Source: Fistulifera solaris
Taxonomy: Eukaryota; Bacillariophyta; Bacillariophyceae; Naviculales; Stauroneidaceae
DNA length: 64,000 bases
Reading direction: 5' to 3'
Assembly: GCA_030295235.1 (NCBI GenBank)
Contig: AP026155.1
Location: 248,001-312,000 of the forward strand
Shown here piece after piece: positions 33,640 to 45,237 of the stretch. Under the pieces are notes generated by a model. That model did not search any database. It worked only from the letters and a program-made list of their open reading frames with translations, and was not told the origin of the DNA. Made by a program: the position numbers and the translations under genes. Position 1 is the stretch's first letter, and every line of letters begins with the position of its first letter.

Positions 33640-35403
33640 TTAATCTTCCTTATCTTCACCCTTGCGTTCCATGTTGCGCCATTTGTCCTTGATTTGCACC
33701 GTCGTGCGATTACGAAGTATCTCGGCGTACTCGTTTTTGATTTCGGCCCAACATCCCTTACCAAACTTTGCGACGCCTTTCTTCAAAGCGCCTATTTCAC
33801 GGTCCGACCAAGGACGACGCTTTTTCACTCTTCCGTCGGCAGTATAGACATCTTCGTCAGGTTCGGCTCCTCGATAGATTTTGACGTACATCTTCTTTCG
33901 CGGTGGCAGACCGCTTAATTCCAAGGGCCCGACCTCCTCTTGCTCGTCGTCTTCCACAATTTCTTCTTCTTCTTCTTCTTCGTTCCCATTGTCACCATGT
34001 TGTTCGTCCTCCTCGTGATCACTTCTTTCACGAACATGAACATCGCGAACGGGGACATCTTTGTCACGGCTACCTTCGTCACGGACACGAGCCCCTCTTG
34101 CCTGTGCGGCGATTCGGCGACTCTCTTCCAAAGGATCGTCACCGTGATACTTGTTCAGTATCTCGCGTTTCCGTTTGAGAGCTTGCAATCTACGTTCGGA
34201 CGCAGTGCGGGCGATGTAAGTTGAATCCGAATGGTAATCACCATCCGCCATGCGATACTTCTTCTTCACAAGAAACGGTCTATCACCAAAAATTTCCCTG
34301 TTCCATTCTTGAAGAAGCTTCTCTGCCATTTCCTGCAAGTAATGCAACGAAAAGTATTTTGTCTGGAGTATGTCCTTTAGCTCCGTCCATGGTTTGAGCT
34401 TGGCTCGACTGTTGAGACTTTCCGTGTCAAACAAGCTCAAGACTACGTCGTCGACACCCTCATATCTAGTGCCTTCCAAGAATTCACTGATGAAAAAGTG
34501 ACAAGGGAGGTAAGTCAGCGATAAAATCAAAAATGAGACTGCAAGGCGAGTCGTTGATACGTACAGAATATCATCAATGTCGGCTTGACGGACACTCGGT
34601 TCCTTCTGATTCGCCACGGCTACCTCAAGTCGTGCTCGGATGGGAGCAACAGCTTCCTGAATCTCAAATCGTTTTTGAAGACGGTCGTGGCTTCCTTTGA
34701 AAAGCTTCTCGCTCTCCCATTGAGGGTTTATGTCGTCGGGATTACAAAGCTTTCGAACAACCGCATCGTCAAGGTAAAAGTTCAACTTATTCTTTGTATC
34801 GTTTCGGATGGCCAAATCTCGCAAATTTTTGAACTCTGTCTTGATCTGTGACCAGTTGTTGCGGCTTAAAGAAATCATGGGCATGATGGTTTCTTCTTCT
34901 TCGTCGTCGTCATCATTATTATCATTATCTGTGGTACACGGGTACGGGCTTCCGATGCAAGTCGCAAAGACGCAGTTCGTGATCAGATAGCGAGCGTATA
35001 AGCTTCCAAACTCATGGTGTTTCATGGGATGAATTTGCCAGTATTCCTGTTTTCACAAATAGAATCTATAAGAAAAAGTAACACGACAGCAAGGATCCAG
35101 AGTGCGAAACGAGCTTACCTGAAAGGTATTATATAGTTCGAGGCGTTCCTCGCGCTCGGACATGAGCAGCCTTTCGGCATAATATTCCACCATGTCGGTT
35201 AAGCTTCCAATGAACTCATCACTGTAGGTCTTCGGATGTTCACTACCGGCTTCTTTTCCGCCTCCATTGTCACTTTGTGATGATTCCGAAGAATAATTGA
35301 TTTTGGATGGTGTGGTAGCCTCTTGCTTGCGGGGAGATCGTCTTAGGGGCGGTTTTTCTTTTCCTTGCTTGGATGGGGTCTTTTTGGAGCTGGATTTGGC
35401 CAT
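33640..35403 (-). CDS. telobox-type Myb DNA-binding protein
   Basis: Three exons (35403-35119, 35046-34565, 34486-33640); 537 residues. The C terminus is a single Myb/SANT repeat: RRPWSDREIGALKKGVAKFG then KGCWAEIKNEYAEILRNRTT and VQIKDKWRNMER. The V-x-(I/L)-K-D-K-W-R-N-M end is the telobox, found in telomere-repeat binding proteins (TRF, TRFL, RTBP) and some other factors. The N terminus is basic and AT-hook-like (PPLRRSPRKQ). The middle carries helical sequence and long acidic Glu/Asp runs. Intron 2 (34487-34564, 78 bp) is a multiple of three without a stop, so retention would add 26 residues. Telomere binding is plausible, unproven. Confidence 0.8.
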
Positions 35404-36030
35404 CGTGGTATGGGTGTTGTCTCGTGTTTCTCGGAATTCACAACCCTAGCAACAGAAAATGACAATCTCTTAGGGTAACGAATGGGGGTTCGCAGGTCGC
35501 AAGTCGCAATGATGAATGCAGGACACAATATTTCACAAGCGTTGTGTTCGCAAACGGCCATTGCAGCCATGTCGTCACATCGTATGTAAGAAACGTCAAC
35601 AGTTGTCTTAGCCGTACAGTCACTTAGGAGAAAAAGAAAGGCACATAGGAAGTTGAAAGAACGTTACAATACAAAGTAAGCAGCAAAGCCGACTTTGAGC
35701 TAAATTGTAGCCTTGTCCCGGTACGGTACCCGGAAGGGACGTTAAAATTCTGCCTCCCAGTACAAGATTCTACGTAGCGTCCACGACAAGGCAGAATTTT
35801 AACGCCGTTTCCGGTACCCCGGTAGGTAGGTGTCCACCTACAAGTACGTAGGCACCACACTCTGTCACAAGTGTGACGGTGTGACGGCATGACAGCGCAG
35901 AAAGCGTGAAAGAAAACCTGTGAATCCGATGAAAAAAATAGCACCGCAAATCGGCAAAAGATATCGTAAAGGAGGCAAGGTTCAATAGAAGGACAACAAC
36001 AATAACGAAAACAACATTGTTACTACTAAC
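35404..36030. other. divergent intergenic region with a MITE
   Basis: Between the telobox Myb gene (minus) and the S1-domain gene (plus). Contains MITE copy 2; otherwise GTAC-rich (CCCGGTACGGTACCC at the insertion point). Confidence 0.6.
35732..35812 (-). mobile_element. 81-bp MITE, copy 2
   Basis: Same length as copy 1 and inverted relative to it. Ends GGAAGGGACGTTAAAATTCT and, on the other strand, GGAAACGGCGTTAAAATTCT. Flanked by the exact 7-bp repeat GGTACCC (35725-35731 and 35813-35819). Internal sequence matches copy 1 over most of its length (GACGCTACGTAGAATCTTGT on the minus strand). No coding capacity; the mobilising transposase is not in the window. Confidence 0.82.
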
Positions 36031-37047
36031 ATGGATCGGCAAACACGACGGACTGCTAATACGCAGCTGTCGCTCGACTCGATTCATGAAGGGCGCGTCG
36101 TCCGGATCGAAGATTATGGCGCGTTCGTACAGATCGGCGATCGGCGGGGGCTCGTTCACATTAGTCAGTTGGCTTCCATGAGAGTCGAAAGGGTAGCAGA
36201 TGTTGTTGAATTGAATGATAATGTATGGGTGAAGGTGATTGACGTGGAAGTTGCGGAAGGAGGACGCGACAAGTTACGTTTGACCATGAAGAATATACCC
36301 CAAGATGGCACAGCCATTGACGCGCAAGAGTCGGAACGACTTGCTCAAGGATTATCAAAAGGAATCGAGCAAAATTTGAACTCCACAATAGGCATAGCCG
36401 TGGCTCGGGATCCAATGGCAAAAGGCCTCATTCTCAAGCAATCGGGTGCACCAGCAAGAATTATAAATGGATACGCTCTGTTAGACGATGAGGAAGAAGA
36501 CCTTACGCCTTCTAATGTACTGGATGGAGAGCCCACAGACAACTTTAAAGAAAAGGTCGTTGAAGTCAAACCAATAGGAAGGGGGCGTGGGGCAACTTTG
36601 CCAGCCTGGATGGCTGCAGGTCAAGCGAAGAAAGAGTTCCATAGCAACAAGAAGCAATCCGATCGATCCAAAAAGAGCGACAAGAAAAAGAAACGGAAAA
36701 AGGAAAAAAGCCGTGGATCGAAAAAGCACTCAAAAGAAAGTCGGAAGAAAAGGCGACGGTCAGAGAGTACCGACAGTAGTGAATTATACAGGAAAGATAG
36801 ACAGCGTAGAAGAGGCTCGTCCAATCGCGATGATCGTAGACGGTATTCTAGCAGTTCTGATAGCTCAACTGACGACTCACAAAGTGAATCTGACCAACAT
36901 CGACGCCACTCGGGTCAGAGACGCCGGCGTGACGATACCCAGGATCGAGGACGAGCGACGGAGCCTTTTAGCAGTATAAACGACGCGAGACGTTTTGTGG
37001 AGCAAATGGAAGAAAGGAAAAGTCAAGGTAACAGCGGGGCTACGTAA
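36031..37047 (+). CDS. S1 RNA-binding domain protein, ZCCHC17/pNO40-like
   Basis: 338 residues, one intact exon. An S1 domain occupies about residues 17-88 (HEGRVVRIEDYGAFVQIGDR, GLVHISQLASMRVERVADVV, VWVKVIDVEV). After that come LLDDEEEDLTPSNVLDGEP and TLPAWMAAGQ, then a long Lys/Arg/Ser/Asp-rich tail (SKKSDKKKKRKKEKSRG, RYSSSSDSSTDDSQSESD). S1 plus an RS/K-rich tail matches nucleolar ZCCHC17-type proteins and the N-terminal part of splicing helicase DHX8; no helicase is present. The zinc knuckle of ZCCHC17 is not visible. Likely role in rRNA or pre-mRNA processing in the nucleus, by analogy. Confidence 0.72.
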   Translation: MDRQTRRTANTQLSLDSIHEGRVVRIEDYGAFVQIGDRRGLVHISQLASMRVERVADVVELNDNVWVKVIDVEVAEGGRDKLRLTMKNIPQDGTAIDAQESERLAQGLSKGIEQNLNSTIGIAVARDPMAKGLILKQSGAPARIINGYALLDDEEEDLTPSNVLDGEPTDNFKEKVVEVKPIGRGRGATLPAWMAAGQAKKEFHSNKKQSDRSKKSDKKKKRKKEKSRGSKKHSKESRKKRRRSESTDSSELYRKDRQRRRGSSNRDDRRRYSSSSDSSTDDSQSESDQHRRHSGQRRRRDDTQDRGRATEPFSSINDARRFVEQMEERKSQGNSGAT

Positions 37048-37114
37048 AATGATTATATGGAACTGGGACATTGTCAAAATCATTCCAGAGACTGCTGATC
37101 CATATACAAATCTA

Positions 37115-40100
37115 TCAGCGAAAGTTGAAGGATACGTCGTTTTTGAACGAGTGAAGTGTGATCTTACTCGCGCTTGCAGTCTTGTTGCGAACGCGTCGGC
37201 GAGACTGATTTGGGCGCTCGTTCGAAGGAATACCAGAAGTTTGACTTGTGTGACTTTCGCTGTGTCGGCGTTTGGACGACTCCTTTGGGTTTCCGGCAGC
37301 TTTCAGCTCCTTTGATCGTGGATGGGTCTCTTCATGATTCATGGCTTTCTTGTGTCCCTTCTTCGCTGGCTGCATCATTCTTCGCTCCTTCGAAATGTCG
37401 TTCGCTTCCGGCGCCTTCGATCGTGGACGGGAATCTTCTCGATCCATCGCTTCTTTGTGTCCCTTTTTCGCTGATTCCGTGAAGCTTCGCTCATTCGAAG
37501 CCAAACTCTTGTGTTTGGACGACTCTTTTGGCTTGCCGGTCGCTTTCAACTCCTTCGATCGTGGACGGGCGTCTTCTCGATTCAGGGCTTCCTTGTGTCC
37601 CTTCGCTGACTGAGTAATGCTTTGCTCCTTTGGAGCCATACTCTCGTGTTTGGAAGAAGTACTCGTCTTGCTTTTGGGAATGTCGATGAACATCGGAAGA
37701 GGCTCCGAATTATTCTTTGGTGCAGCAGTGTTATCAGGAACTTCTGTAGACCGATGCTTTGTGGTTTGAGATGCAGCTTTCCGACGGTCGACCTCGGCAA
37801 TGGATTTTGGCTTGGACGTGGACCTTTGTAGGTCATCTCCGACAGACTCCTTATGCTTTGATTTGAACTTTTTATTTAAATGGCCAAGCTTTCCTAATTC
37901 AAGAGACACGTCCGAGATCGTTGGACTTGTTTTGGTTCCAGGAACATCTCGAGCTGGATGGCAATCTACATTCTTTCGTGGATCTTGCAAATGGCGATCG
38001 TTTGGCATCGAGGTTTTCGGTTGCTGTGACGAGGATACATCTCGACGCGATGCCTTGCTTTGCTTGTTATGTATGGCGCTGGCTGAACTACTATTCTGGG
38101 TTCTATACTTCTGCTCATTCTTGTGACGCGATCTCTTGTCTGAGTTGCCCCAGTGTACTTTCTTCTCCGATGACGTAGTAACCTTTGGCATATCGTCAGC
38201 GAACTGCACAGATTCCTCTTCAAAAATACCGCTTTTGTGTGTTGCATTATTTGGGCCACGGTTTGATTTTTGACCATCGAAACGCGCCCGAGTGAAGGCG
38301 CTTAATAGCTCTCGCGGCCGGGCTGCGCTCTCGAGGCCCTTTCCTTCTGCTTTGTTCTGCAACTCACTCTCTTGTTCCGCTGTGCGGGGCTTCTTCGAGT
38401 TTGACTGCTCTGATTCAAGACGCATCTTCCGCTTCTCTCGACGGCGGCGTTGGCGCTCCTCTTCGGCTTCCGCTGCCTTTTTGCTCCGTTGGAACTCCTC
38501 TTCCTTCCTTTTGGCCGACGCTTTCAAGGCTTTACTCATTTTCTGAGCCAACTTTATGCGGTCGTCGCAGTGCTCCACCACCGGTTGAAGATATTGCTTC
38601 GCAATCGTCTCATAGTCGCTTAATTTGGGGATGTCGGTGATTCGTATGCCCTGAAGAATAGGATGTTCTATAGCGCAAAAAGGATGTCAGAGCTGAAGGA
38701 ATAATGTCACCCGGGCTAAAGATAGAAGACGTACCGTCGATAAGCTGTGCGATCGCTGCCTTATATTCAAGAGAAGCCATATTGTTTTGGTGCCCTTCGT
38801 CGCCGAAGCTCGCAAGTCTCGCCTCAAGATCAGTCAGCTCGTTGCTCTTAGCCGCTTCTTTAGCGCGAAGTGAACGATTTTTCTTCTTCTCGACTTTTAG
38901 TTCGTTTTGCAAGGAGTCGACATCCGCTAGCAAACGGTCTATATTGCCCTGGTGCTGGACTTCTGTTGCAGTAACGTCGCCCGTCAGCTTTTGGAGGCTC
39001 TGCTTCAGTTCAGCGAGGCGCAATCCGCTATTTGCAATGTCTGCTCCAACGTCGTCCCTCTCTTTATGGAGTGCTACACTTTGCTGCTGCTTGGCAATCT
39101 TTTCTTCCTCGTAAGTCTTTTTCCAGGCTGACACTTCGCTACGCTTCGTGTCTAAATTATCAATCCGCTCCTTGTACTCGTATTGCCGAAACGCCTCGCG
39201 CTCTTTCGCTTCTGCGAGACTCCTTTTCTTTGCGCAACGGACTTCTGGGTTCTTTCCGTATCAGTTCGCACCTTTGAGAGCTCTGTTCGTATCGCGGTCA
39301 TTTCCTCTTTGACGTCAGAACTGGACTTCTCTTCATCCTTAAGAGACTGCTGTTCAGCTTGGATTGACTCTTGGATACGGGCGAAATCCGTGTAGATGCC
39401 ATTCGCTCCAGCCGATTCAAGCTGTGCAACTTCCTTCAACGTAGCGATTTCGCGTTCTAAGACTTTGATTGTCTCCACTTGCTTCTTGATTTCGGATTGC
39501 TCAGTGTGTGCTTGCTGGTCCATCTGTAACAAAGACTCCTTGTGGGATTCCGTCAGTTTCTCTTCATAATCTACCGCAGATTTGTGTTGAGACACCACTT
39601 CTTCAATCCGCTGTTGCATTGAAACCATCTGCTCTTTCATATCGGTCGACAGCTGCAGCTGCTCGTCGATTTCGCTCCGCAATTTCATCTGTTCCGCCCG
39701 CAAAGGTACACTTTGTCCGGCAATCCTCTGAGTCATCAATATCTTTTCGTCGCGCGCTTGACGGAGATTTTTGTCTTGAATTTGAATCTTTTCATACTCT
39801 GTCGACAACGTGATGAAATAAGCATTTTCTTCTCCAATCCTGTTCTTCAAAAGGGTCAGCGTCTCTCGTAGCTTGACAAGATGCAATCGATTCCCCCAAT
39901 GGTGACATAAGAGCCGGCGCTTCGCTTCGATTGCTTGGTGCAGCATTCTCTCAAAGACATCAATATCTTTATTCGCTTTCGCTGCTTTGTGTTTCGCGCT
40001 CCCTACCAAGCGCTGGGCCATGGAAAGCTTCTCGCTGAGATCTTTTTGGAAGGCGCGATCCTGGCCGTGCTGGTAATTAAGCTTTCGGAGCTTCTCCTCG

Positions 40101-40500
40101 CAGGCCGAATACTGCTCCCCCTCTGCGCTGCTTGACGAGTCTAGCGTGATCAAGCTGTCGCTGTCCTTCTTGTTGTTGTTCATGTAGAATCTGTAGATCG
40201 TTCATCACTGTGTAAAGAGAAAAACTTTCATTTCAGACAAGCGACGTTTCGGATGAAAATGTGCGTTCTCAACGACGTACCTTCTTTCATCGTCAAACTA
40301 TGCATTTGCTCCTTCTGAATGTGCACAGCAGTAGGTTGTGGACGCTGAATTTGGACCATGGATTGCCGTTCACCACCTGATGCACCCAAGTCTCTACGTC
40401 CAAAGTTTGATGCCGACTGCCGCAGCGCTGGAAACGATCCACCCGGTCGATTTCCGACTGGTTTCTTTCTATTCATATCATTCCGTAAGAGGAAGGACAT
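37115..40500 (-). CDS. large coiled-coil protein with repetitive charged C terminus
   Basis: Three exons (40500-40281, 40207-38735, 38667-37115), introns 73 and 67 bp, about 1,081 residues. The N terminus is basic and Gly/Ser-rich (NRPGGSFPALRQSASNFGRR). Residues about 75-490 are almost unbroken coiled coil (KLRKLNYQHGQDRAFQKDLS, LKVEKKKNRSLRAKEAAKSN). A short ordered block follows (HPILQGIRITDIPKLSDYE), then a disordered Lys/Ser/Pro-rich tail with three copies of GHKEAMDREDSRPRSKA-like units (around 37300-37620). Two frame slips cancel: a C5 run at 40117-40121 (four expected) and a T4 run at 39224-39227 (five expected). Architecture recalls kinetochore or spindle-pole scaffold proteins, but I recognise no family. 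Confidence 0.65.
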
Positions 40501-40718
40501 TTTTATAAACTATTCTGACGTGAAAAGGTGACTGAAAGGAAAACTGATGTTTTTCTTGTTAATGGATGCGACCCATGAAAGGTTTACGGGTACGGCTTTT
40601 GTGTGTAAGATGATTTTTCGCATTGACGAAAAGGCACAAAAGAAAAAGCAATGACAAGATGTCGCGTGACGTCATTGACGGATCCAACATAATAATTTGA
40701 GTGAGTACCGGTACCGTA

Positions 40719-41744
40719 ATGTCTCACTACGACAATTGCCTCACGACTAAAAAACGCAGAGCGCTCGGTTTATCCGCCGACGTTTCGTTTCGAAAAAACT
40801 GGTCGCAAACCATTCTGCATAAAAATGAAGAGCAACGTTTCTTTTATGAAAACGACGAAGCAGTTTACAAAATCATGGGTCGCCCATACACGAAAGGAGG
40901 ACACAATGTTCTCACAATTCTCTGGAACCCCGATTAACACGGACGCATCGCAGCAAACAACATCATCGTCAAGAAAGGAAACATGGACCACTATATCATC
41001 GTCAAGCAAATGCTGTTGGTCCAGCTGAAAGACACCTGTCTCCTTGAACTCATTGAGCAAACTGGATTGAATCAAAGCCCGACCCAGATACTTGCAAGCA
41101 TGAAAGCGAGCAACCGCCGTAACATTGACTCGAGCAGCCGAGGTCTCTCCGAGAGTTTGTGCGATATGGAGCTGTTTTTGGATGACTCCAGTAGCGTGTC
41201 CTCTGACATTTCGTTAGCAAGACCCGGAGAGTCGGAAGATGTCTCTTACTTACGCGGCTACAATCACAATCTTCGTGACGACATGGAAGTGAAACGCACG
41301 CATTCCTTGACGATTCACATCTTCAGTAAAAATCGCCGCGCGGGTGATACGCTCTGGTTCCGTATCTGGCACAACGAAAGCGACGGCTTCCGTGATTTTG
41401 AAGAAACCGAGATCTTCGACTTTACTCAACGTGTGATTGAGCGCGATCCGTCCCATTGCTTCTACGTTAAGTCGACTGGATGTGGCGGCTACGAATACAT
41501 TGAAATTTACGAGTCGGACCTCATCGATCGTGCTCTGAGTGACATTCTTGAGCGAGCGAAAGACCGAGATACTATCTTTCTTCCAAGCATCAGGAAGTTG
41601 ACACGTGAACGGATGCGTGAGGAAAAACGGGAGAAAAGACGAGAACGCATGCAAATCAAAAAGGCAAAGGGAGGCTTCTGGGCATTTCGCTTCTTGAGAG
41701 GAAAGCAAATATCAGCTGAAAAGAGAAAGCACATTAATATATAA
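40719..41744 (+). CDS. hypothetical charged protein, possible in-frame stop
   Basis: From the ATG at 40719 a frame runs 72 codons to TAA at 40935-40937 and then stays open in the same frame to 41744. If the stop is real, the protein begins at the ATG at 40983 (253 residues); if it is an error, 341 residues. Sequence continuity across the stop (TILWNPD then HGRIAANNIIVKKGN) suggests one coding unit. The main part has a Ser/Asp-rich stretch (DDSSSVSSDISLARPGESED), a possible beta-rich domain (HSLTIHIFSKNRRAGDTLWF, CFYVKSTGCGGYEYIEIYE), and a very basic Arg/Lys tail (RERMREEKREKRRERMQIKK). No signal peptide or membrane span. Family not recognised. Confidence 0.5.
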
Positions 41745-42294
41745 ATAAAGCACCTGTCTTGTTGCGGAGATGGTCTGTTGATTAAAAAATGTTCAATTAC
41801 TTTGGCATATTAGTTTTTAATAACGTAGATACGTTTCTCGAAGATGCTCATTTTAATACGGATGAAATTTTACCCAAAACCACCGTTCCGAGCAAAATAG
41901 TTAGAACAAAGTCTTGAAGCGATCAGAATAACCCCAGCTCCCTATTGAACTTCGAGAGCTCCCTAATAGCTCTTGATAATCCGACGAAACGATTTATTCG
42001 TTTTCAATAAGCAAAATGCTTTCATAAGTGTTGGTCAGAAAAGTTACGAGCTGCAAATGCGAGCATTTAAGAACCCTTCATTCGAACTATAGGCTGCAGT
42101 TAGCTTAATATCGCACTGGATGTTGAAGTGGACCCTAGAAACTCGGTCACGGCACATCTAATTCTAAGTCACGGATGGCGGATAACGCGTGCGTTCATGG
42201 CAAAAAGTGGAAAGGCAACAGAGCAGGGCAACAAAACCCTTTTCATTGAATGTAGCCGAGAGAGACAATCTTTTTCAGTGTTTAACGCTTAACG
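41745..42294. other. intergenic region
   Basis: Same-strand gap; promoter of the DoxX-like gene should lie here. GAGCTCCCTAATAGCTCTTG near 41950 contains a short imperfect palindrome. Nothing else seen. Confidence 0.4.
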
Positions 42295-43050
42295 ATGAAA
42301 CTGTCGTCGTGTTTATTTCTGTCTCTTTCATTTCTAAATAGCAACGCCTTTGTCATGCGAGTCCGCAAGCCCTTCGCCTCTCTTTCTACGGATTCTGATC
42401 GATTGCATGCACAAATTAAAGAAAAGGAAATACAAACGGAGCCGTTGCTGACTCAACGCCCGGATCCATCGATATTGCTTTCCGCCAAAGACGACAATAC
42501 GCAACGATTGGGTTTCTACGTCATTTTTGCGTCGGTCTTATTAGGCACCGCGGGCTTTGTGCAAGTTCTCAATGGTCTCGAATGCTTGCTGCCCACCGGC
42601 TGGTTTGCGACTTGGCGTGATTACACTTGGCCGATTCCCTTGGGCTTAATTTATTCCGCTGCAGGTGTTGCCCATTTCACCATGAAAGATAGTTTCGCCG
42701 CCATTGTGCCCCCGCTGGGAACCTGGGGTGGTCTATGGATCGTTCCGGCGCCCTTCTCCGAGAAGCTGCGTCTCTCGTATGCCGACTATCATACGTATTG
42801 GTCGGGCTTAGCCGAAGTTGGTTGTGGCGCGATGCTCATTGGTGGAGGATTGGGGGTACTCCCGGTGCAGATTCCGGCGTTTTTGCTGTTGTGCCTGACT
42901 ACAGCGGTAACACCAGCAAATATCTATATGGCCACTCACGATGTGCAAATGCCGGGTGCTCCGGTGGTACCTTATCCATCCGGTCACCTAATTCGCGGAG
43001 CCGCGCAATGCATCCTTTTGGGGATATTATGGAAACTGGCTTTTCAATAA
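42295..43050 (+). CDS. DoxX-like membrane protein, plastid-targeted
   Basis: 251 residues in one intact exon. Signal peptide MKLSSCLFLSLSFLNSNA followed by FVMRVRKPFAS: an ASAF-type site and a basic, Ser-rich transit region. Four membrane spans follow: LGFYVIFASVLLGTAGFVQV, PLGLIYSAAGVAHFTMKD, GCGAMLIGGGLGVLPVQIPA and GAAQCILLGILWKLAF. AGVAHF-x(5)-F-x-x-IVPP is typical of DoxX/DoxD-like proteins (quinone or redox-associated four-span proteins, including plant plastid members). Function in plastids is not established; inner-envelope or thylakoid location is inferred only from the presequence. Confidence 0.75.
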   Translation: MKLSSCLFLSLSFLNSNAFVMRVRKPFASLSTDSDRLHAQIKEKEIQTEPLLTQRPDPSILLSAKDDNTQRLGFYVIFASVLLGTAGFVQVLNGLECLLPTGWFATWRDYTWPIPLGLIYSAAGVAHFTMKDSFAAIVPPLGTWGGLWIVPAPFSEKLRLSYADYHTYWSGLAEVGCGAMLIGGGLGVLPVQIPAFLLLCLTTAVTPANIYMATHDVQMPGAPVVPYPSGHLIRGAAQCILLGILWKLAFQ

Positions 43051-43204
43051 TAGTTGCGTAAAGTCAGACACATGATCACGATTGTTATTATTTATGAGTG
43101 ATGTAGGCCCAGCAACCTTTGTCAGAGCCGCGAATGAGAACCTGAAACGTATAACACCTAATTTACATAGCATCCTATTTTGAGATATTCCCTTCGGTTG
43201 TTTC

Positions 43205-45237
43205 TTATGAAGCTTTACTCTTCGGGCAAGGAGTACAGCAATCGCATGACACCTTTTTCTTAGCATTGCAGTGATCCGCCCGGATTGACAACTTTTCGTT
43301 CCGTGTGGCGAGACCAGCCGTGCGTTTTACGCCAGTATCTCTCTTCATGGCAGTAAAGCCCACAAGCTCGCAGATGGATACCGGAACCTGACCGGAGATT
43401 TCGTTGCCATCGATCAAAAGCTCAGTCAGGGCATCTCGCGACTGCCCGGGCTTAATATCAGGAAGTGTGCCATTCAATCGGTTGTTGCTCAAGTACAAGT
43501 CACGGAGCTCAGAACTTGTCAAATAGTTTCCAGGAATGGATCCTGTCAGAAAGTTATCGTTGAAATACAGAGCTGAAATGGTGGGGATATCAAAGATTGT
43601 ACGAGGAAGCTCTCCAGTGAAATAAGCGTTCGAGAAGTCTGCGTATTCTAACTTCTGAAAAGTACCAAACACATCCGGAATGGAACCTGATAATGATGTT
43701 CCGTTCATCGACAAAATAACTGAGCGCCAGGAAAGACGAGATTGAGTTACGAAAGACGCCATGCACGAAGTAATAAATAGTAAGCGGGTTTGCAACGTAC
43801 CAAGATTGGATAGACGCTTGAGCTCAGTAGGAAAAGTCCCTTGAAATCCGTTGTCACCCAAGCGAAGAGACTGAAGGCGCACAAGATTCCCGAGAGCGCT
43901 GCTGATGGTTCCCGAGAAAGTGTTATTTTCAATACGCAAATCGACCAGATTCGTATTGCCGTAAAACTCCTCGGGAATAGTCCCAGCCATCAAGTTATTA
44001 AAAGCTAAGAAGTTGGTAAGATTTAACTTTCCAATTTCCGGTGGAATACTACCTGCGACCATGTTATCGTAAAAGACAAGAGATTCTGGGGTTGCATGGT
44101 GTGACAAGACAAGCGTGAGCAAACGAGAGGGCGACGAAACAAAAGCAAGTCATTTTGGACGTACGAAGCTTGGTCGAGTACATCAGAGACTTTGGAAGGG
44201 TTCCTGTGATTTTGTTGCCAGCCACCCAAAGCTTACGAAGTTCTGGAAGTGCGTAGAAGTCACTAATCATAGGGCCACTTAGATCGTTGCTGGAAACTTG
44301 ATAGGATTCAAGCCGCGACCATTGTGATAACTTGTCGGGAAATGCTGGGCCCGTAAAATTGTTGTCCTCCAAGTCTAGCAAGCGCAGTTCAGTCCATTCG
44401 ACTATTCCATTCGGTACCGTTCCCGACAAAGCGTTCTGATAGACACCAAACGATTCCATCGTATCGAGCAAACTAATCTCCTGGGGAAGTGTTCCTTTAA
44501 GATTATTCTTGTCTTCGAGGGCATTTCTTGTTGTAAGATCATTTTTGACAAAGAGAATGCAAAGTAATTCTCCCTTTGAAGCACTCACCTAACGTAAGCT
44601 CAAACACTTTGTCTTCGAGATCACACGTGACTCCATACCACGAACAATAGTTTTCATCCCTCAGCCAACCATCATTCTTGGTCCAATTGCTTCCGCCCGT
44701 GGCATAGTAAAAGACCAGTAACGAGTACAGCTGAAGGGTCTGCGACGGAGCCCGACAAGGATCCAAGGTACGCTTGAATGTGGTCAACCACTGGAAGGCC
44801 TTACCTCGCGATGTGGTAGGATCCTTCAAATTCGTCGTTGCGGCGTTCTTCGACACTAGTTCCAACACAGCTTGGTTTTGAGGAAGCGACTCGCATTCGC
44901 TCGACTCTCCAAAATCCATGGACATGGACATGTCGTCTTCGCTTACTGACTCCTCCAACATTTTAGACAAATCATCGTGTACCGTCTCCAGCATGTACGA
45001 CAGATCGTCGCTACTACTTTTGCCACCTTTCTTTTTCATTTTTCGTGTCGTCGACGGGTGCGTCTCATTTGGAAACGAGTCCCGGTCTTCCCAAAAGTCG
45101 AGTGATGGCTTTGCATCACCATCTACTTTGGGAACATTTACGGAGATTGAATCTCTTCGTTTTCGTTGAAGTTCTTTGTCGTGACAGATTACGATCGGAG
45201 GTAGAGTCAGCCAGAGAAAGAAATTCCACCGTCTCAT
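43205..45237 (-). CDS. secreted leucine-rich-repeat protein 1
   Basis: Four exons: 45237-44589, 44512-44165, 44085-43801, 43719-43205; 598 residues, frame intact. Signal peptide (NFFLWLTLPPIVIC), a charged linker with KMKKKGGKSSSDD and DDMSMSMDFGESSECE, an N-terminal cap (LYSLLVFYYATGGSNWTKND, NYCSWYGVTCD), then plant-type LRRs (LxxLxLxxNxLxGxIPxxI), for example SLVFYDNMVAGSIPPEIGKL and TELLIDGNEISGQVPVSICE. It ends in a Cys-rich motif (VSCDCCTPCPKS) with no membrane span or kinase. All introns are phase 1 at repeat boundaries; intron 3 (43720-43800, 81 bp) has no stop and could be retained. Probably secreted recognition or adhesion protein. Confidence 0.85.
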
